Shown: in pieces, positions 26,651-35,894 of the stretch
Layout of the letters: every line of letters begins with the position of its first letter
How positions within the stretch are numbered: the stretch's first letter is position 1
Assembly (NCBI RefSeq): GCF_000010185.1
Contig: NC_010376.1
Span: 806,001 to 870,000 of the forward strand
Length of the DNA: 64,000 nt
DNA from: Finegoldia magna ATCC 29328
Lineage (GTDB): Bacteria; Bacillota; Clostridia; Tissierellales; Peptoniphilaceae
Reading direction: 5' to 3'
Program-made: the position numbers and the translations under genes
Notes under the pieces: generated by a model
Databases searched by the model: none
Told to the model about the DNA's origin: nothing
Seen by the model: only the letters and a program-made list of their open reading frames with translations

Positions 26651-28942
26651 CTATCTTTGTACCTCGTTTAGTACATATGCTTCCAGTACATCTCCTGGTT
26701 TAATATCATTATAATTTTCCAAGCCCATTCCGCCTTCATAACCTTGAGTTAATTCTTTAACATCATCTTTATATCTCTTCAATGAAGACACCGGACCTTC
26801 GAAAATTAAAATTTCATCTCTTAAAAGACGAACAGTAGCATTTCTAGTTACCTTTCCAGTATTAACATACACACCGGCAACCGTGCCTACCCCAGGAACT
26901 TTGAAAGTATCTCTAACAGTGGCTCTACCTAAAACTTCTTCTTGATATTGAGGTTTTAACATACCAGTGATAGCATTCTTAACATCTTCTATTGCATCAT
27001 ATATAACTCTATAAGTTCTTATTTCTATAGATTCATTTTTAGCCATATCCATTGCAACTTGAGTTGGTCTTACGTTAAATCCAATGATTATAGCACTTGA
27101 AGCAGATGCTAAGTTAACGTCAGATTCAGTTATACCACCTACTGCACCATGAATGATATTAACCTTGACTTCTTCGTTACTTAATTTTATTAACGATTGT
27201 TTTATGGCATCAATTGTACCTTTAACATCAGTTTTTATTATAATATTTAAATCTTTAGTTTCTCCATCGGAGATTTTTCCGAATAATTCATCTAAGTTCA
27301 TTGTTGAAGAAGATTTGATTTGTTCTTCGCGGTTATGATCTTTAATTTTTTGTGCATAATTTCTGGCTTCTTTTTCATCTTTTACAGCATATATCATGTC
27401 GCCAGCTTCTGGAACTTCGTTTAAACCTAAAATTAAAACAGGAGTAGATGGACCAGCTTTTTTTACTTGCTTACCTTGATCATTAAACATAGCTCTGATA
27501 CGACCACTAGCTTGTCCACTAAATACCATATCAGAATGTTTCAAAGTACCTTTTTGGACTAAAATTGTTGCAGTTGGACCTCTTCCTTTATCAAGTTGAG
27601 CCTCTATTACTGTTCCTACAGCAAGTCTATTAGGATTAGCTTTTAGTTCTTCCATTTCTGCAACCATCAAAATCATTTCTAATAAATCGTCAATACCTTC
27701 ACCAGTTCTAGCAGAAACTGGAACTAAAACTGTATCTCCACCCCAGTCTTCTGGAACCAATCCATTTTCAGCTAATTCTGTTTTTACTCTCTCTATATTC
27801 GCGTTTTCTTTATCTATTTTATTAATAGCTACAATTATTGGAACTCCAGCTGCCTTTGAGTGATTGATGGCTTCGATTGTTTGAGGCATTACACCGTCAT
27901 CTGCAGCAACTACTAATATTGAAACGTCTGTTACTTGAGCTCCTCTACTTCTCATTGCCGTGAAAGCTTCGTGGCCAGGCGTATCTAAAAATACTATTTT
28001 CTTGTCATTAACTCTAATAGTATATGCACCTATATGTTGCGTAATTCCACCGGCTTCTCTGCCAGCAACTCTTGAATTTCTAATTCTATCAAGTATAGAA
28101 GTTTTACCATGGTCAACGTGTCCCATTACGGTGATAACAGGTGGTCTTTCCTTTAAATCTTCTTTCTTGTCTTCAAAATCTAGATTAAAAACATCATCAT
28201 CATCGAAATCTTCGACTTCATCTTGTTCAACGATAACATCAAACTCACCTGCTACTAAACTTGCAGTATCAAAATCAATTTCTTGATTTTGATTTGCCAT
28301 AATGCCTAATTCCATTAGTTTCATTATTAACTCACTAATAGATACACTTATTTTTTCAGATAAATCTTTTACTGTTATAGTAGGTTGAATAATAAATTTT
28401 TTAGGTTCTTTTGTCTCATGTTTTATAGCTTCATCTTTTCTATTATGGTCGTTATTCTTATTATTCTTGTTATTTTTGCTATTTTTATTATTGTTTGAAT
28501 TTTTATTTTTAGTATTTTTAAAATTCTTATTCTTTTTCTTATCATTTAAATCGCGTTTTTCATTCATTTCAGACTTATTTTTATGCTTGATCTTGTCGAA
28601 ATGAGAAACAGACTCTTCGTCATTGTTTCTTGGGTGCTTTGGTTTAAATCTTTTGTTAGAATTATTTTGTTTATTTGAGTCAACTGTTGAAATTTTTTCT
28701 GTTGTTTTTTCAGTATTTTTATTAGTAATTTTTTTATTTTCATCATTAGATTTACTATTATTTTGACTAGTTTGAACTTTTTTTTGCTTTTCATAAAAAG
28801 ATTTAACTTTTGCTATTTGGTCTTTATCTAATGTTGACATATGACTTTTAACTTCGATTTTATTATCTTTTAATTTGCTCATTAAGTCTTTTGTTGAAAC
28901 GTTCAATTGTTTTGCCAATTCATATACTCTAATTTTTTCCAT
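26651..28942 (-). CDS. infB: Translation initiation factor IF-2
   Basis: IF-2 is the GTPase that places initiator fMet-tRNA on the ribosome. The 763 residues start with an IF2 N-terminal helical domain (VYELAKQLNVSTKDLMSKL). A Lys/Asn-rich low-complexity linker (about 50-170) follows, then a second IF2N-like domain (near 185-235). The GTPase has VMGHVDHGKTSILD near 272, DTPGHEAFTAMRSRG near 320 and NKID near 373, followed by the C-terminal fMet-tRNA domains. The AGGAGG site is strong. It follows ylxR directly; the ylxQ gene often found between them is absent. Confidence 0.97.
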   Translation of the reverse strand: MEKIRVYELAKQLNVSTKDLMSKLKDNKIEVKSHMSTLDKDQIAKVKSFYEKQKKVQTSQNNSKSNDENKKITNKNTEKTTEKISTVDSNKQNNSNKRFKPKHPRNNDEESVSHFDKIKHKNKSEMNEKRDLNDKKKNKNFKNTKNKNSNNNKNSKNNKNNKNNDHNRKDEAIKHETKEPKKFIIQPTITVKDLSEKISVSISELIMKLMELGIMANQNQEIDFDTASLVAGEFDVIVEQDEVEDFDDDDVFNLDFEDKKEDLKERPPVITVMGHVDHGKTSILDRIRNSRVAGREAGGITQHIGAYTIRVNDKKIVFLDTPGHEAFTAMRSRGAQVTDVSILVVAADDGVMPQTIEAINHSKAAGVPIIVAINKIDKENANIERVKTELAENGLVPEDWGGDTVLVPVSARTGEGIDDLLEMILMVAEMEELKANPNRLAVGTVIEAQLDKGRGPTATILVQKGTLKHSDMVFSGQASGRIRAMFNDQGKQVKKAGPSTPVLILGLNEVPEAGDMIYAVKDEKEARNYAQKIKDHNREEQIKSSSTMNLDELFGKISDGETKDLNIIIKTDVKGTIDAIKQSLIKLSNEEVKVNIIHGAVGGITESDVNLASASSAIIIGFNVRPTQVAMDMAKNESIEIRTYRVIYDAIEDVKNAITGMLKPQYQEEVLGRATVRDTFKVPGVGTVAGVYVNTGKVTRNATVRLLRDEILIFEGPVSSLKRYKDDVKELTQGYEGGMGLENYNDIKPGDVLEAYVLNEVQR

Positions 28943-28960
28943 ACAAAGACCTCCTTTTGA

Positions 28961-29224
28961 TTAATCTTCTACATGGTTACTTAACTCCTCATATATAAGT
29001 GCGTCCACATCTGTTTTTAAAACTTGACTTAGTCTTCTGTTTTTCTTAGCTTTATTTATACAGTTTAAATTCTTACATAAATAAGCTCCTCTTCCATTTT
29101 TCTTATTTGTCAGATCCACGGAAACTCCGTCATCTTTATTAAAAACAACTCTGATTAGTTCTTCCTTTGGCTTATTTTCGCCACAAACTACACATTTTCT
29201 TAAAGGAATTTTTTTAGTTTTCAT
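28961..29224 (-). CDS. YlxR family RNA-binding protein (RnpM)
   Basis: This 87-residue protein of the YlxR family (DUF448) shows RKCVVCGENKPKEELIRVV (about 9-27) and the GRGAYLCKNLNC motif near 44. B. subtilis YlxR has recently been linked to RNase P regulation and named RnpM. It is located between nusA and infB as in most Firmicutes. Confidence 0.92.
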   Translation of the reverse strand: MKTKKIPLRKCVVCGENKPKEELIRVVFNKDDGVSVDLTNKKNGRGAYLCKNLNCINKAKKNRRLSQVLKTDVDALIYEELSNHVED

Positions 29225-29250
29225 TTAATACTCCAAAACTTAAATATCAT

Positions 29251-30519
29251 TTAATTTTCAGAATCTTCTGCAATTTCGTTGTTATCAGACACTAAAGAAT
29301 TATCATCTTTGATGTCGTCCATCTTTTCCTCTTTATCATCTGATTCATGATATTTTATTTTTTCAAAAATCTTATCTTTATCTTCTGCTCTTACTTCAAT
29401 GCCGTTAGCTTCTAAGAAATCAGCTTCACCATCAAATTCAACAGATAAGATACCATCATCATAAGCTTCTAAATATTGGTTAAGCCCTTTGATATCTATT
29501 TTCCAATTTGTTAATTTGGCTGCAAGTCTTGCGTTTTGACCCTCTTTTCCTATAGCTAAGGACAATTGATCTTCCGAAACAATTACACGACAGATTTTTT
29601 GCGCTTCATCAATAAATGTTGCTATCACTTCTGATGGACTTAAACTATTTGATATAAATGTCTTAATATCTTTTGACCAAATGACAATATCTAATTTTTC
29701 ACCATTCAATTCATCTACAATAGATTTAACTCTAGTTCCACTGAACCCTACACATGAACCAACAGGATCAACATTTTCATCGTTACTGAAAACTGCAATT
29801 TTAGTTCTTGAACCAGGTTCCCTTGCAACGCTGAAAATTTCAACAGTTCCATCGTTTATTTCCGGTACCTCTAATTCAAATAATCTTTTAATTAAAGAAT
29901 TATCTGTTCTAGATAAGATTATTTGAGCTCCTTTTGTAGTGTTTTTGACCTCTTTAATAAAAAGTTTTAATCGTTTGTTTGGAATGTATTCTTCAGTTTT
30001 TATTTGCTCTGAAACAGGTATTATTCCTTCTACTCTACCTAAATCTATATAGACAATTCCTCTTTCTACACGTTGAACGGTTCCTGTAATTATCTCTTTT
30101 TCTCTGTCAATAAATTCGTTATAAATATTATCGCGTTCTGCATCTTTTAGTTTTTGAATAACAATATTTCTAGCAGTTTGAGCAGCTATTCTTCCAAAAT
30201 TCTTAGGTGTTATTTCTATTTTTATCTTGTCGCCTAAATCATATTTGTGCTTAATAGCTTTTGCTTCTTCTAAACTTATTTCCGTATTTTTGTCTTCTAC
30301 GCTTTCAACAACAGTTTTGATTGCATATAAATTAACTTTACCATTGTCTCTATTGATATTAACTTCTACAGAACTTTCTTCGTTTTCATGGTCTTGATAA
30401 TCAAAATTTTTCTCATAACTTTTAATCAACGCTTTTTCCAAAGCATCGAAAACAACTTCCCTTGGTATTTTTTTTGATTTTTCTAATTCATCAAGAGCTT
30501 TTATAAAATCATTGTTCAT
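29251..30519 (-). CDS. nusA: Transcription termination/antitermination factor NusA
   Basis: NusA binds RNA polymerase and modulates pausing, termination and antitermination. The 422 residues show the N-terminal polymerase-binding domain (about 1-130) and an S1 domain (IITGTVQRVERGIVYIDLG near 140). Two KH domains follow, with FSGTRVKSIVDELNGEKLDIV near 263 and IGKEGQNARLAAKLTNW near 320. The tail after about 345 is acidic. It lies 9 bases after rimP, the usual rimP-nusA-ylxR-infB operon. Confidence 0.97.
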   Translation of the reverse strand: MNNDFIKALDELEKSKKIPREVVFDALEKALIKSYEKNFDYQDHENEESSVEVNINRDNGKVNLYAIKTVVESVEDKNTEISLEEAKAIKHKYDLGDKIKIEITPKNFGRIAAQTARNIVIQKLKDAERDNIYNEFIDREKEIITGTVQRVERGIVYIDLGRVEGIIPVSEQIKTEEYIPNKRLKLFIKEVKNTTKGAQIILSRTDNSLIKRLFELEVPEINDGTVEIFSVAREPGSRTKIAVFSNDENVDPVGSCVGFSGTRVKSIVDELNGEKLDIVIWSKDIKTFISNSLSPSEVIATFIDEAQKICRVIVSEDQLSLAIGKEGQNARLAAKLTNWKIDIKGLNQYLEAYDDGILSVEFDGEADFLEANGIEVRAEDKDKIFEKIKYHESDDKEEKMDDIKDDNSLVSDNNEIAEDSEN

Positions 30520-30528
30520 ATATTACTA

Positions 30529-30993
30529 TCAATCGAATAAAGAAAGTTTAATCGATGATATATTACTCCTTTCAATTTTAATTTCTTTTTTTTCTAATTC
30601 CAAAGATATTTCCGTATCGTTGAAATCTGTTAAAATACCTTTGAACTCTTTTTTACTATCTAATTTTTGATATAAGTTTACTATTACAACATTTCCTAAA
30701 TTCTTTTTAAAATCCTTATCTCTAGTAAATGGTGTGGTAATATCTACTGATGCTATTTCTAAATAATATGGATCTGAAATAGGATCTATTTCATCTAATT
30801 TGTCAGATATTTTATTATTTATTAACTCACAATCATCAATCGATATTAGGCCATCATCTTTTTCGATATAGAAAGTTAAAATATTTTTACCGTTATTATT
30901 TGAGTATTCTACATCATAAAATTCGATACCAGTATCTTTTATTAAAGGACTAAGATCGTTATTCATGAGGTCTCTAAGGTATTTCTTATTCAT
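30529..30993 (-). CDS. rimP: Ribosome maturation factor RimP
   Basis: RimP assists 30S subunit maturation. The 154 residues show the N-terminal alpha/beta domain (LIKDTGIEFYDVEY near 15-28, DDCELINNKISDKLDE near 52), YLEIASVDITTPFTRDKDF near 77 in place of the usual YLEVSSPGLDRPL motif, and an SH3-like C-terminal domain. The family core motif is somewhat divergent here (SVDITTPF rather than SPGLDRPL). ATG 30993 is set by AAGGAG just upstream. It heads the nusA-infB operon. Confidence 0.9.
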   Translation of the reverse strand: MNKKYLRDLMNNDLSPLIKDTGIEFYDVEYSNNNGKNILTFYIEKDDGLISIDDCELINNKISDKLDEIDPISDPYYLEIASVDITTPFTRDKDFKKNLGNVVIVNLYQKLDSKKEFKGILTDFNDTEISLELEKKEIKIERSNISSIKLSLFD

Positions 30994-31025
30994 ATAACTC
31001 CTTTTTGTCAATTACTTAAATAAAT

Positions 31026-31047
31026 AAGAGTGGGATTTCCCACTCTT
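31026..31047 (-). terminator. Hairpin upstream of rimP: terminator of the floA operon or rimP leader attenuator
   Basis: AAGAGTGGG (31026-31034) and CCCACTCTT (31039-31047) form a 9-bp stem with a 4-base loop, then ATTTATTTAAG on the minus strand. It lies downstream of a promoter-like pair at 31070-31098, so it may sit inside the rimP leader rather than only end the upstream operon. Confidence 0.65.
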
Positions 31048-31069
31048 AGCCACAATTTATTCTATTCAT

Positions 31070-31098
31070 ATTGTATCATAATTAAACTAAATAATCAA
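31070..31098 (-). promoter_or_regulatory. Candidate promoter of the rimP-nusA-infB operon
   Basis: On the minus strand, TTGATT (31093-31098), a 17-bp spacer and TACAAT (31070-31075) with TGA before the -10 (extended). It overlaps the upstream region just after the preceding stop codon. Confidence 0.6.
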
Positions 31099-31099
31099 A

Positions 31100-31513
31100 C
31101 TATCTTCTGTTTCTCAAACACAAAGGTCTGTCAATAATTTCTTTCATGATAATAGCTTTTTTTAATTCATCATTATGTTTAAATTCATCATTAATTTCAA
31201 CTCCTATCAATTCCAATTCGTCGTTTCTTTTTTCATCAATATCTTTATCAAGTAATTTTTTGTTTTCCTTTTTAATTTTTGTTTTATCTAAACTATTGAT
31301 ATTAACTTGATTAGATAGCGAATTGTCAGTTTTATCATAAGACAATTTTGTATTTGATTTATCTTTTCTTAAATCTTCTAATGTCTTTTTCTTACGATAA
31401 TTTTTATTGCGAAAGTTTTTATGATAACTTTTTGAATTATTCATGTGTATAAAATAATTAGCAAAAAACTTTATAACTATTAAGGTAATCAAAAGAGAAA
31501 TAAAAGAAAACAT
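31100..31513 (-). CDS. Uncharacterised membrane-anchored protein following floA
   Basis: I do not recognise this 137-residue protein. It has one N-terminal membrane segment (about 2-22), after which nearly everything is Lys/Asp/Asn-rich and probably disordered (25-100). A short more ordered end follows (DELKKAIIMKEIIDRPLCLRNRR, last 23 residues, split here as DELKKAIIMKEI and IDRPLCLRNRR). Its start overlaps the floA stop by one base, so it is part of the nfeD-floA operon. In Bacillus the same slot holds small yqfB and then sporulation genes. A role with the flotillin membrane domain is a guess from position only. Confidence 0.75.
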   Translation of the reverse strand: MFSFISLLITLIVIKFFANYFIHMNNSKSYHKNFRNKNYRKKKTLEDLRKDKSNTKLSYDKTDNSLSNQVNINSLDKTKIKKENKKLLDKDIDEKRNDELELIGVEINDEFKHNDELKKAIIMKEIIDRPLCLRNRR

Positions 31514-32496
31514 TATTTATCATCCTCTTTTATTTTTTCACTATTCCCAGAAATTGCTTGTCTCATTTCAGTATCACTTATAATATTTTTCATATTATAA
31601 TAATCCAATACTCCTAGGTTACCAGATTCTAAAGCTTTGGCAATGGCTAATGGAACTTTTGATTCGCTTTCAACAACTTTAGCTCTCATTGAACGAACTT
31701 CAGCTATCATTTCTTGTTCTTTTGCAACGGCCATAGCTCTTCTTTCTTCCGCTTTTGCTTGAGCTATTCTTTTATCAGCTTCAGCTTGATCAGTTTGAAG
31801 CTTAGCTCCAATGTTTCTTCCAACATCAACATCTGCTATATCAATTGATAATATTTCAAAAGCTGTTCCTGAATCCAACCCTTTATTTAATACAGTTTTT
31901 GAAATTGAATCTGGATTTTCTAAAACAGATGTGTGAGATTCTGATGAACCCACTGTAGTTACAATACCTTCTCCAACTCTAGCTATAATAGTTTCTTCTC
32001 CAGCACCACCGATTAATCTTTCTATGTTTGCTCTAACGGTTACTTTGGCTTTGACTATAACTTCGATACCATTCATTGCAACTGCAGCAATATTTGGAGT
32101 TTCAATAACTTTAGGATTAACAGAAACTTGAACAGCTTCTAGAACATTTCTACCAGCCAAATCAATAGCTGCTGCTCTCTCAAATTCTAACTCGATATCT
32201 GCTCTTTGGGCCGCGATTAAAGCATTTACTAGAGTATTTACATTTCCACCAGCTAGGTAATGCGCCTCTAGTTGATTAGTAGTTAAATTTAAACCTGCTT
32301 TTGTCGCTTTAATAAGTGGATTAATAATGTTTTTAGGGATTACTCTACGTAATCTCATACCAATTAATTGTGAAATTTTTACGTGTACTCCTGAGAACTG
32401 AGCTGTGACCCATAAACCTACTGGTACTAACGAAAAGAATACTAATAGTAATATGACTATTAATATAGGTACTAAAAATGGAATTTCAAATGGCAT
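31513..32496 (-). CDS. floA: Flotillin-like protein FloA (YqfA family)
   Basis: FloA is a membrane scaffold of bacterial functional microdomains. The 327 residues begin with a hydrophobic segment (about 5-30), followed by the SPFH-like region with [16 protein letters not shown] near 35-50, and an Ala/Glu-rich helical region ([20 protein letters not shown] near 245). Length and sequence fit the YqfA/UPF0365 family. nfeD lies directly upstream, the standard pairing of NfeD with flotillin or stomatin proteins. Confidence 0.95.
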   Translation of the reverse strand: MPFEIPFLVPILIVILLLVFFSLVPVGLWVTAQFSGVHVKISQLIGMRLRRVIPKNIINPLIKATKAGLNLTTNQLEAHYLAGGNVNTLVNALIAAQRADIELEFERAAAIDLAGRNVLEAVQVSVNPKVIETPNIAAVAMNGIEVIVKAKVTVRANIERLIGGAGEETIIARVGEGIVTTVGSSESHTSVLENPDSISKTVLNKGLDSGTAFEILSIDIADVDVGRNIGAKLQTDQAEADKRIAQAKAEERRAMAVAKEQEMIAEVRSMRAKVVESESKVPLAIAKALESGNLGVLDYYNMKNIISDTEMRQAISGNSEKIKEDDK

Positions 32497-32497
32497 T

Positions 32498-33115
32498 TTA
32501 CACTCTCCTTACTATAATTTTAAAATCTTTTATTTCACTAACAACAACTTCGCAACCTTTTGGAATAAAATCTCCTCTTGTAATAGCATCAATATAATTT
32601 CCGTCTATTTCAACCTTTCCGCTTGGTCTTAAAGGTGTTATAGTAGTTCCTTTTTTGTTTAAATATTTTTTTGATGTTTGTGTAAATGATTTTGAATTAG
32701 TTTCCTTTAAAACAAATTTATTAAATTTACTAGAGTCAAATTCTTTACTCAAAAATACCAAAATGAACAAAACATCAATTGTTATGGCAATAACTACAGT
32801 CAAAAAAGCAAGATAAAGATTATTAATTATCATACTTATTCCGACAATCATTGATAGAACACCAATGATTCCAGCTATAAAACCGCCTGGAACTATTAGT
32901 TCTAATCCAACGAATAAAAGTCCTATTAAAAATACTAATATACCAATTATATCAATATCACCATGATTATAATAAGACAAAATAAATAGCACTGAGAAAA
33001 CAGCAGTTAATAAGCCATATTTGAACTTTTTATTTGATAACATAAGCACAGTAATAGATACAAATGTTACTGATAGAAAAATCATACTCAATATATGATA
33101 AGAAAATATGCTCAT
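32498..33115 (-). CDS. NfeD family membrane protein
   Basis: This 205-residue protein has about four membrane segments (about 5-125) and a C-terminal OB-fold domain ([22 protein letters not shown] near 150-171, IPKGCEVVV near 180). NfeD proteins partner SPFH proteins, and floA follows 1 base after its stop. It is the short type without the N-terminal ClpP-like protease. ATG 33115 lies 13 bases after GGAGGT; an in-frame GTG abuts that site and is unlikely. Confidence 0.88.
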   Translation of the reverse strand: MSIFSYHILSMIFLSVTFVSITVLMLSNKKFKYGLLTAVFSVLFILSYYNHGDIDIIGILVFLIGLLFVGLELIVPGGFIAGIIGVLSMIVGISMIINNLYLAFLTVVIAITIDVLFILVFLSKEFDSSKFNKFVLKETNSKSFTQTSKKYLNKKGTTITPLRPSGKVEIDGNYIDAITRGDFIPKGCEVVVSEIKDFKIIVRRV

Positions 33116-33172
33116 AGAAAACGATAACACCTCCTAAATATCTTTATATCACAATTATACACTAAATAAAGC

Positions 33173-33202
33173 AATAAAAAAAGATTCCTTTAAGGAATCT
33201 TT
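33173..33202 (-). terminator. Terminator after rpsU
   Basis: AAAGATTCCTT (33180-33190) and AAGGAATCTTT (33192-33202) are perfect arms of a near-complete palindrome. On the minus strand TTTTTATTGC follows. It separates rpsU from nfeD. Confidence 0.85.
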
Positions 33203-33220
33203 CATTAAATATCAATTTCA

Positions 33221-33400
33221 TTAGAAATTTCTTTTTTTTCTTTTAGCTGCTTCAGATTTTTTCTTTTTCTTTACGCTAGGCTTTTCATAATGTTCTCTTT
33301 TTCTATATTCAGATAAAACTCCAGATCTAGCACATTGTCTTTTAAATCTCTTTATAGCATTATCTAATGATTCGTTTTCTCCTACTTTAATTTCTGACAT
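33221..33400 (-). CDS. rpsU: 30S ribosomal protein S21
   Basis: This short gene encodes 59 residues beginning [20 protein letters not shown], followed by [20 protein letters not shown] and a lysine-rich tail ending KRKKRNF, the standard S21 form. S21 is a small basic protein of the 30S platform that helps mRNA binding at initiation. GGGAGGG lies five bases before the ATG. It has its own promoter and terminator. In Bacillus it sits in the same position between the dnaJ-mtaB block and the nfeD-floA genes, with yqeY between; yqeY is absent here. Confidence 0.97.
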   Translation of the reverse strand: MSEIKVGENESLDNAIKRFKRQCARSGVLSEYRKREHYEKPSVKKKKKSEAAKRKKRNF

Positions 33401-33460
33401 GGTTTCCCTCCCCTCTTTATTGCAAGAATGCTCACAAAAGAGCAGAATTTATACCAAAAT

Positions 33461-33489
33461 AGTATAACACAATTCTTATAAAATAACAA
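33461..33489 (-). promoter_or_regulatory. rpsU promoter
   Basis: On the minus strand, TTGTTA (33484-33489), a 17-bp spacer and TATACT (33461-33466). It overlaps the space just after the HIT gene stop and gives a leader of about 55 bases. Confidence 0.65.
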
Positions 33490-33494
33490 TATTT

Positions 33495-33830
33495 TTAAGG
33501 CCAGTTAAGTTTTTTCTTACCTAATACGTGGAAGTGCATATGATGTACAGTTTGGCCACCATCTTCTCCACAGTTATTGACTATTCTATAGCCTGACTTA
33601 TCAATATCGAACTCTTTTGCTAGTTTTGCAATTACTTCAAATACATGAGCAACAATATGTGAATTTGATTCATCAATTTCATTAGCTCCAGAAATATGTT
33701 TTTTAGGTATAACTAAAAAATGTACTGGAGTTACAGGATTGATATCGTGAAAAGCATATACTAAATCATCCTCATATATTTTCTTAGAAGGTATTTCTCC
33801 ATTAACTATTTTACAAAATACACAGTCCAT
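33495..33830 (-). CDS. HIT family nucleotide-binding protein (Hint-like)
   Basis: This 111-residue histidine-triad protein has the CVFCKIVNGEIPSKKIYED start (Cys3 and Cys6), the HFLVIPKKHI strand near 38-47 and the triad H-x-H-x-H in TVHHMHFHVLGKKKL (about 95-109). Hint proteins hydrolyse adenosine phosphoramidates; the physiological substrate here is unknown. It follows mtaB by about 46 bases, as in Bacillus and clostridial genomes. Confidence 0.93.
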   Translation of the reverse strand: MDCVFCKIVNGEIPSKKIYEDDLVYAFHDINPVTPVHFLVIPKKHISGANEIDESNSHIVAHVFEVIAKLAKEFDIDKSGYRIVNNCGEDGGQTVHHMHFHVLGKKKLNWP

Positions 33831-33876
33831 GACTCGCCTCCGTTGTTATTATAACAAAAAATAATTAAACTTTCAA

Positions 33877-35169
33877 TTATTTACAGACCAGTTCTTCATT
33901 TTCTCTTCTATCGCAAACAACATCTATTATTTTGTTAGAGAGGTTTGGATTATATTGTCTTTTTACCCTTATATAATTAGTAGTATATCCCTTTATAAAT
34001 CCATTATCATTTTTTGATTCAAATAAAACTTTTATTGGCTGATTTAACATATTATCTAAAAACTTATCTGTATAGTATTTTGATTTTTCTATCAATCTTT
34101 GGCTTCTCTCTTTTTTTACAAGACCAGGTATTTGATTTTTCATCTTGCTTGCTACTGTACCTTTTCTATTGGAGTATTTAAACACATGAATTTTTGAAAA
34201 TTTAATCTTATCAACAAAATTCAATGTTTGCTCAAAATCTTCATCAGTTTCTCCTGGGAAACCAACAATTATATCAGTTGTAATTGCAGCATTTGGATAA
34301 TATTCTCGTATTAAATTTATAGTTCTTTCATACAAATGTGTATCGTATTTTCTATTCATTGATTGAAGAATTGAATCAGAACCACTTTGTAAAGATAAAT
34401 GAAAATGATCACAAAATTGCTCTACTTGACTTAATCTATCTAGAAATTTTTTGTCTACAATTCTTGGCTCTAACGAACTTAATCTTATTCTTTTAAGTTT
34501 ATCAATATTTGATATATCTTCTATTACATCAATTAAACCAATATCTTTATTGTCAAAGTCTTTTCCATAGGAAGCTACATGTATGCCTGTAAGCACAATC
34601 TCTTTAAAGCCGTTATCCGCTAACCTTTTTGCTTCTAAAACTATATCCCTAATATTTCTCGAACGTATAGGACCTCTAGCGTAAGGAATTATGCAATACG
34701 AACAAAATTGACTACATCCTTCTTGAATTTTAATGTAAGCTCTTGTCATAGAATGTTCAGTATTTATAGTTAATTCTTCAAATTCTCTATTCTTACCAAT
34801 ATTTTCGACCTTATTTATAATTTTATTAGATGATTTTGCCAATTCACACAATTCTACAATTTCTTTTCTATATTTTGTTCCAAGTATTACGTTTACGCCT
34901 TGGATATTTTCTATTTCATCAGGGCTAACTTGAGAATAACATCCTACAACAGCAATAACTGCATTACTGTTCTCTGATCTAATTTTAGATATTTGTTGCC
35001 TGCTTTTTCTATCTGATAAATTGGTAACAGTACAAGTGTTTAATACGAAAACATCACAATTATAATCGTCCGTTATTTCATAACCTTTCTTAACAAATAA
35101 TTCAGCCATTGCTTCTGTTTCGTATTGATTAACTTTGCAGCCTAAGGTTGAAAATTTTACTTTTTTCAT
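33877..35169 (-). CDS. mtaB: tRNA (N6-threonylcarbamoyladenosine(37)-C2)-methylthiotransferase MtaB
   Basis: MtaB adds the methylthio group to t6A37 in tRNAs reading ANN codons. Of the 430 residues, the N-terminal domain has cysteines in STLGCKVNQYE (near 11), VLNTCTVT near 47 and VVGCYSQ near 82. The radical-SAM CxxxCxxC motif is in CSQFCSYCIIPYARG near 155-169. The C-terminal TRAM-like end is present. KVNQYE and VGCYSQ mark the MtaB rather than the MiaB subgroup. Its ATG overlaps the rsmE stop by one base (TAATG). Confidence 0.94.
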   Translation of the reverse strand: MKKVKFSTLGCKVNQYETEAMAELFVKKGYEITDDYNCDVFVLNTCTVTNLSDRKSRQQISKIRSENSNAVIAVVGCYSQVSPDEIENIQGVNVILGTKYRKEIVELCELAKSSNKIINKVENIGKNREFEELTINTEHSMTRAYIKIQEGCSQFCSYCIIPYARGPIRSRNIRDIVLEAKRLADNGFKEIVLTGIHVASYGKDFDNKDIGLIDVIEDISNIDKLKRIRLSSLEPRIVDKKFLDRLSQVEQFCDHFHLSLQSGSDSILQSMNRKYDTHLYERTINLIREYYPNAAITTDIIVGFPGETDEDFEQTLNFVDKIKFSKIHVFKYSNRKGTVASKMKNQIPGLVKKERSQRLIEKSKYYTDKFLDNMLNQPIKVLFESKNDNGFIKGYTTNYIRVKRQYNPNLSNKIIDVVCDRRENEELVCK

Positions 35170-35894
35170 TATTCTATATCTCCTAATTCATATTGGATAA
35201 TACTCAAAGCACAAATTGGAGCTGTATCTGCACGTAATATTCTGTTTCCTAATGAAACTGATTTAAATCCTTTCGAACTTAAATCTTGTATATTATCTTC
35301 AGATAATCCACCCTCTGGTCCAATGAAAATATTAATATCTTTATTTTTTGAATTGGACAAAAAAGATTTAAAACTTTCTTTTTCGTTTTCATAAAACACC
35401 AAATTTAAACAATTGCTTGTATTCTTTATTTCATTGATTTTGATTAGTCCTTCTATTTCAGGAATAACTGTTCTCTTCGACTGTTTCGATGATTCTAGTG
35501 CAATTTTTTCGAATCTATCTTTTTTTTTGTTCCACTTTTTATCATCTAATTTTACAACAGTTCGTTCTGTTTCCACAAATATAATTTTATTTACACCCAA
35601 TTCAGTGGCTTTTTGTATAATATACTCATTCTTATCTGATTTAAGAATACATTGATACAAAGTAATATTTAATGGTGATTCATACTGTATGCTATCTTCA
35701 TCTATTATTTTACATATTATTTCATTTGATGTTATTTCTTCAATTTCTGTAACAAAAATTGTATCACCAATGACTTGATGAATTAAAGAACCTTTTGAAA
35801 GTCTCAAAGAATTTTTAATATGGTTATAATCCTCACCTTTTATTAGAATTTTATCATCTATCTTATCCTCTTGATTTCGAAAAGTCCTATACAT
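35169..35894 (-). CDS. rsmE: 16S rRNA (uracil(1498)-N3)-methyltransferase RsmE
   Basis: RsmE methylates U1498 of 16S rRNA near the decoding centre. The 241 residues have an N-terminal PUA-like domain (HIKNSLRLSKG near 25) and a SPOUT knot with KATELGVNKIIF near 95, FIGPEGGLSEDNI near 192 and SLGNRILRADTAPICALSII near 215. It overlaps prmA by 8 bases and mtaB by one. Confidence 0.94.
   Translation of the reverse strand: MYRTFRNQEDKIDDKILIKGEDYNHIKNSLRLSKGSLIHQVIGDTIFVTEIEEITSNEIICKIIDEDSIQYESPLNITLYQCILKSDKNEYIIQKATELGVNKIIFVETERTVVKLDDKKWNKKKDRFEKIALESSKQSKRTVIPEIEGLIKINEIKNTSNCLNLVFYENEKESFKSFLSNSKNKDINIFIGPEGGLSEDNIQDLSSKGFKSVSLGNRILRADTAPICALSIIQYELGDIE

Noticed and set aside
28400-28800. 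AT-rich simple repeats within infB as a repeat element
   Set aside because: They encode the Lys/Asn-rich linker of IF-2, which is often low-complexity.
30721-30800. rimP as a pseudogene because the family motif SPGLDRPL is replaced by SVDITTPF
   Set aside because: The reading frame, length, start site and operon position are intact; the difference looks like divergence.
33131-33494. Apparent 364-base gap between nfeD and the HIT gene
   Set aside because: It holds the short rpsU gene with promoter and terminator, so it is not empty.
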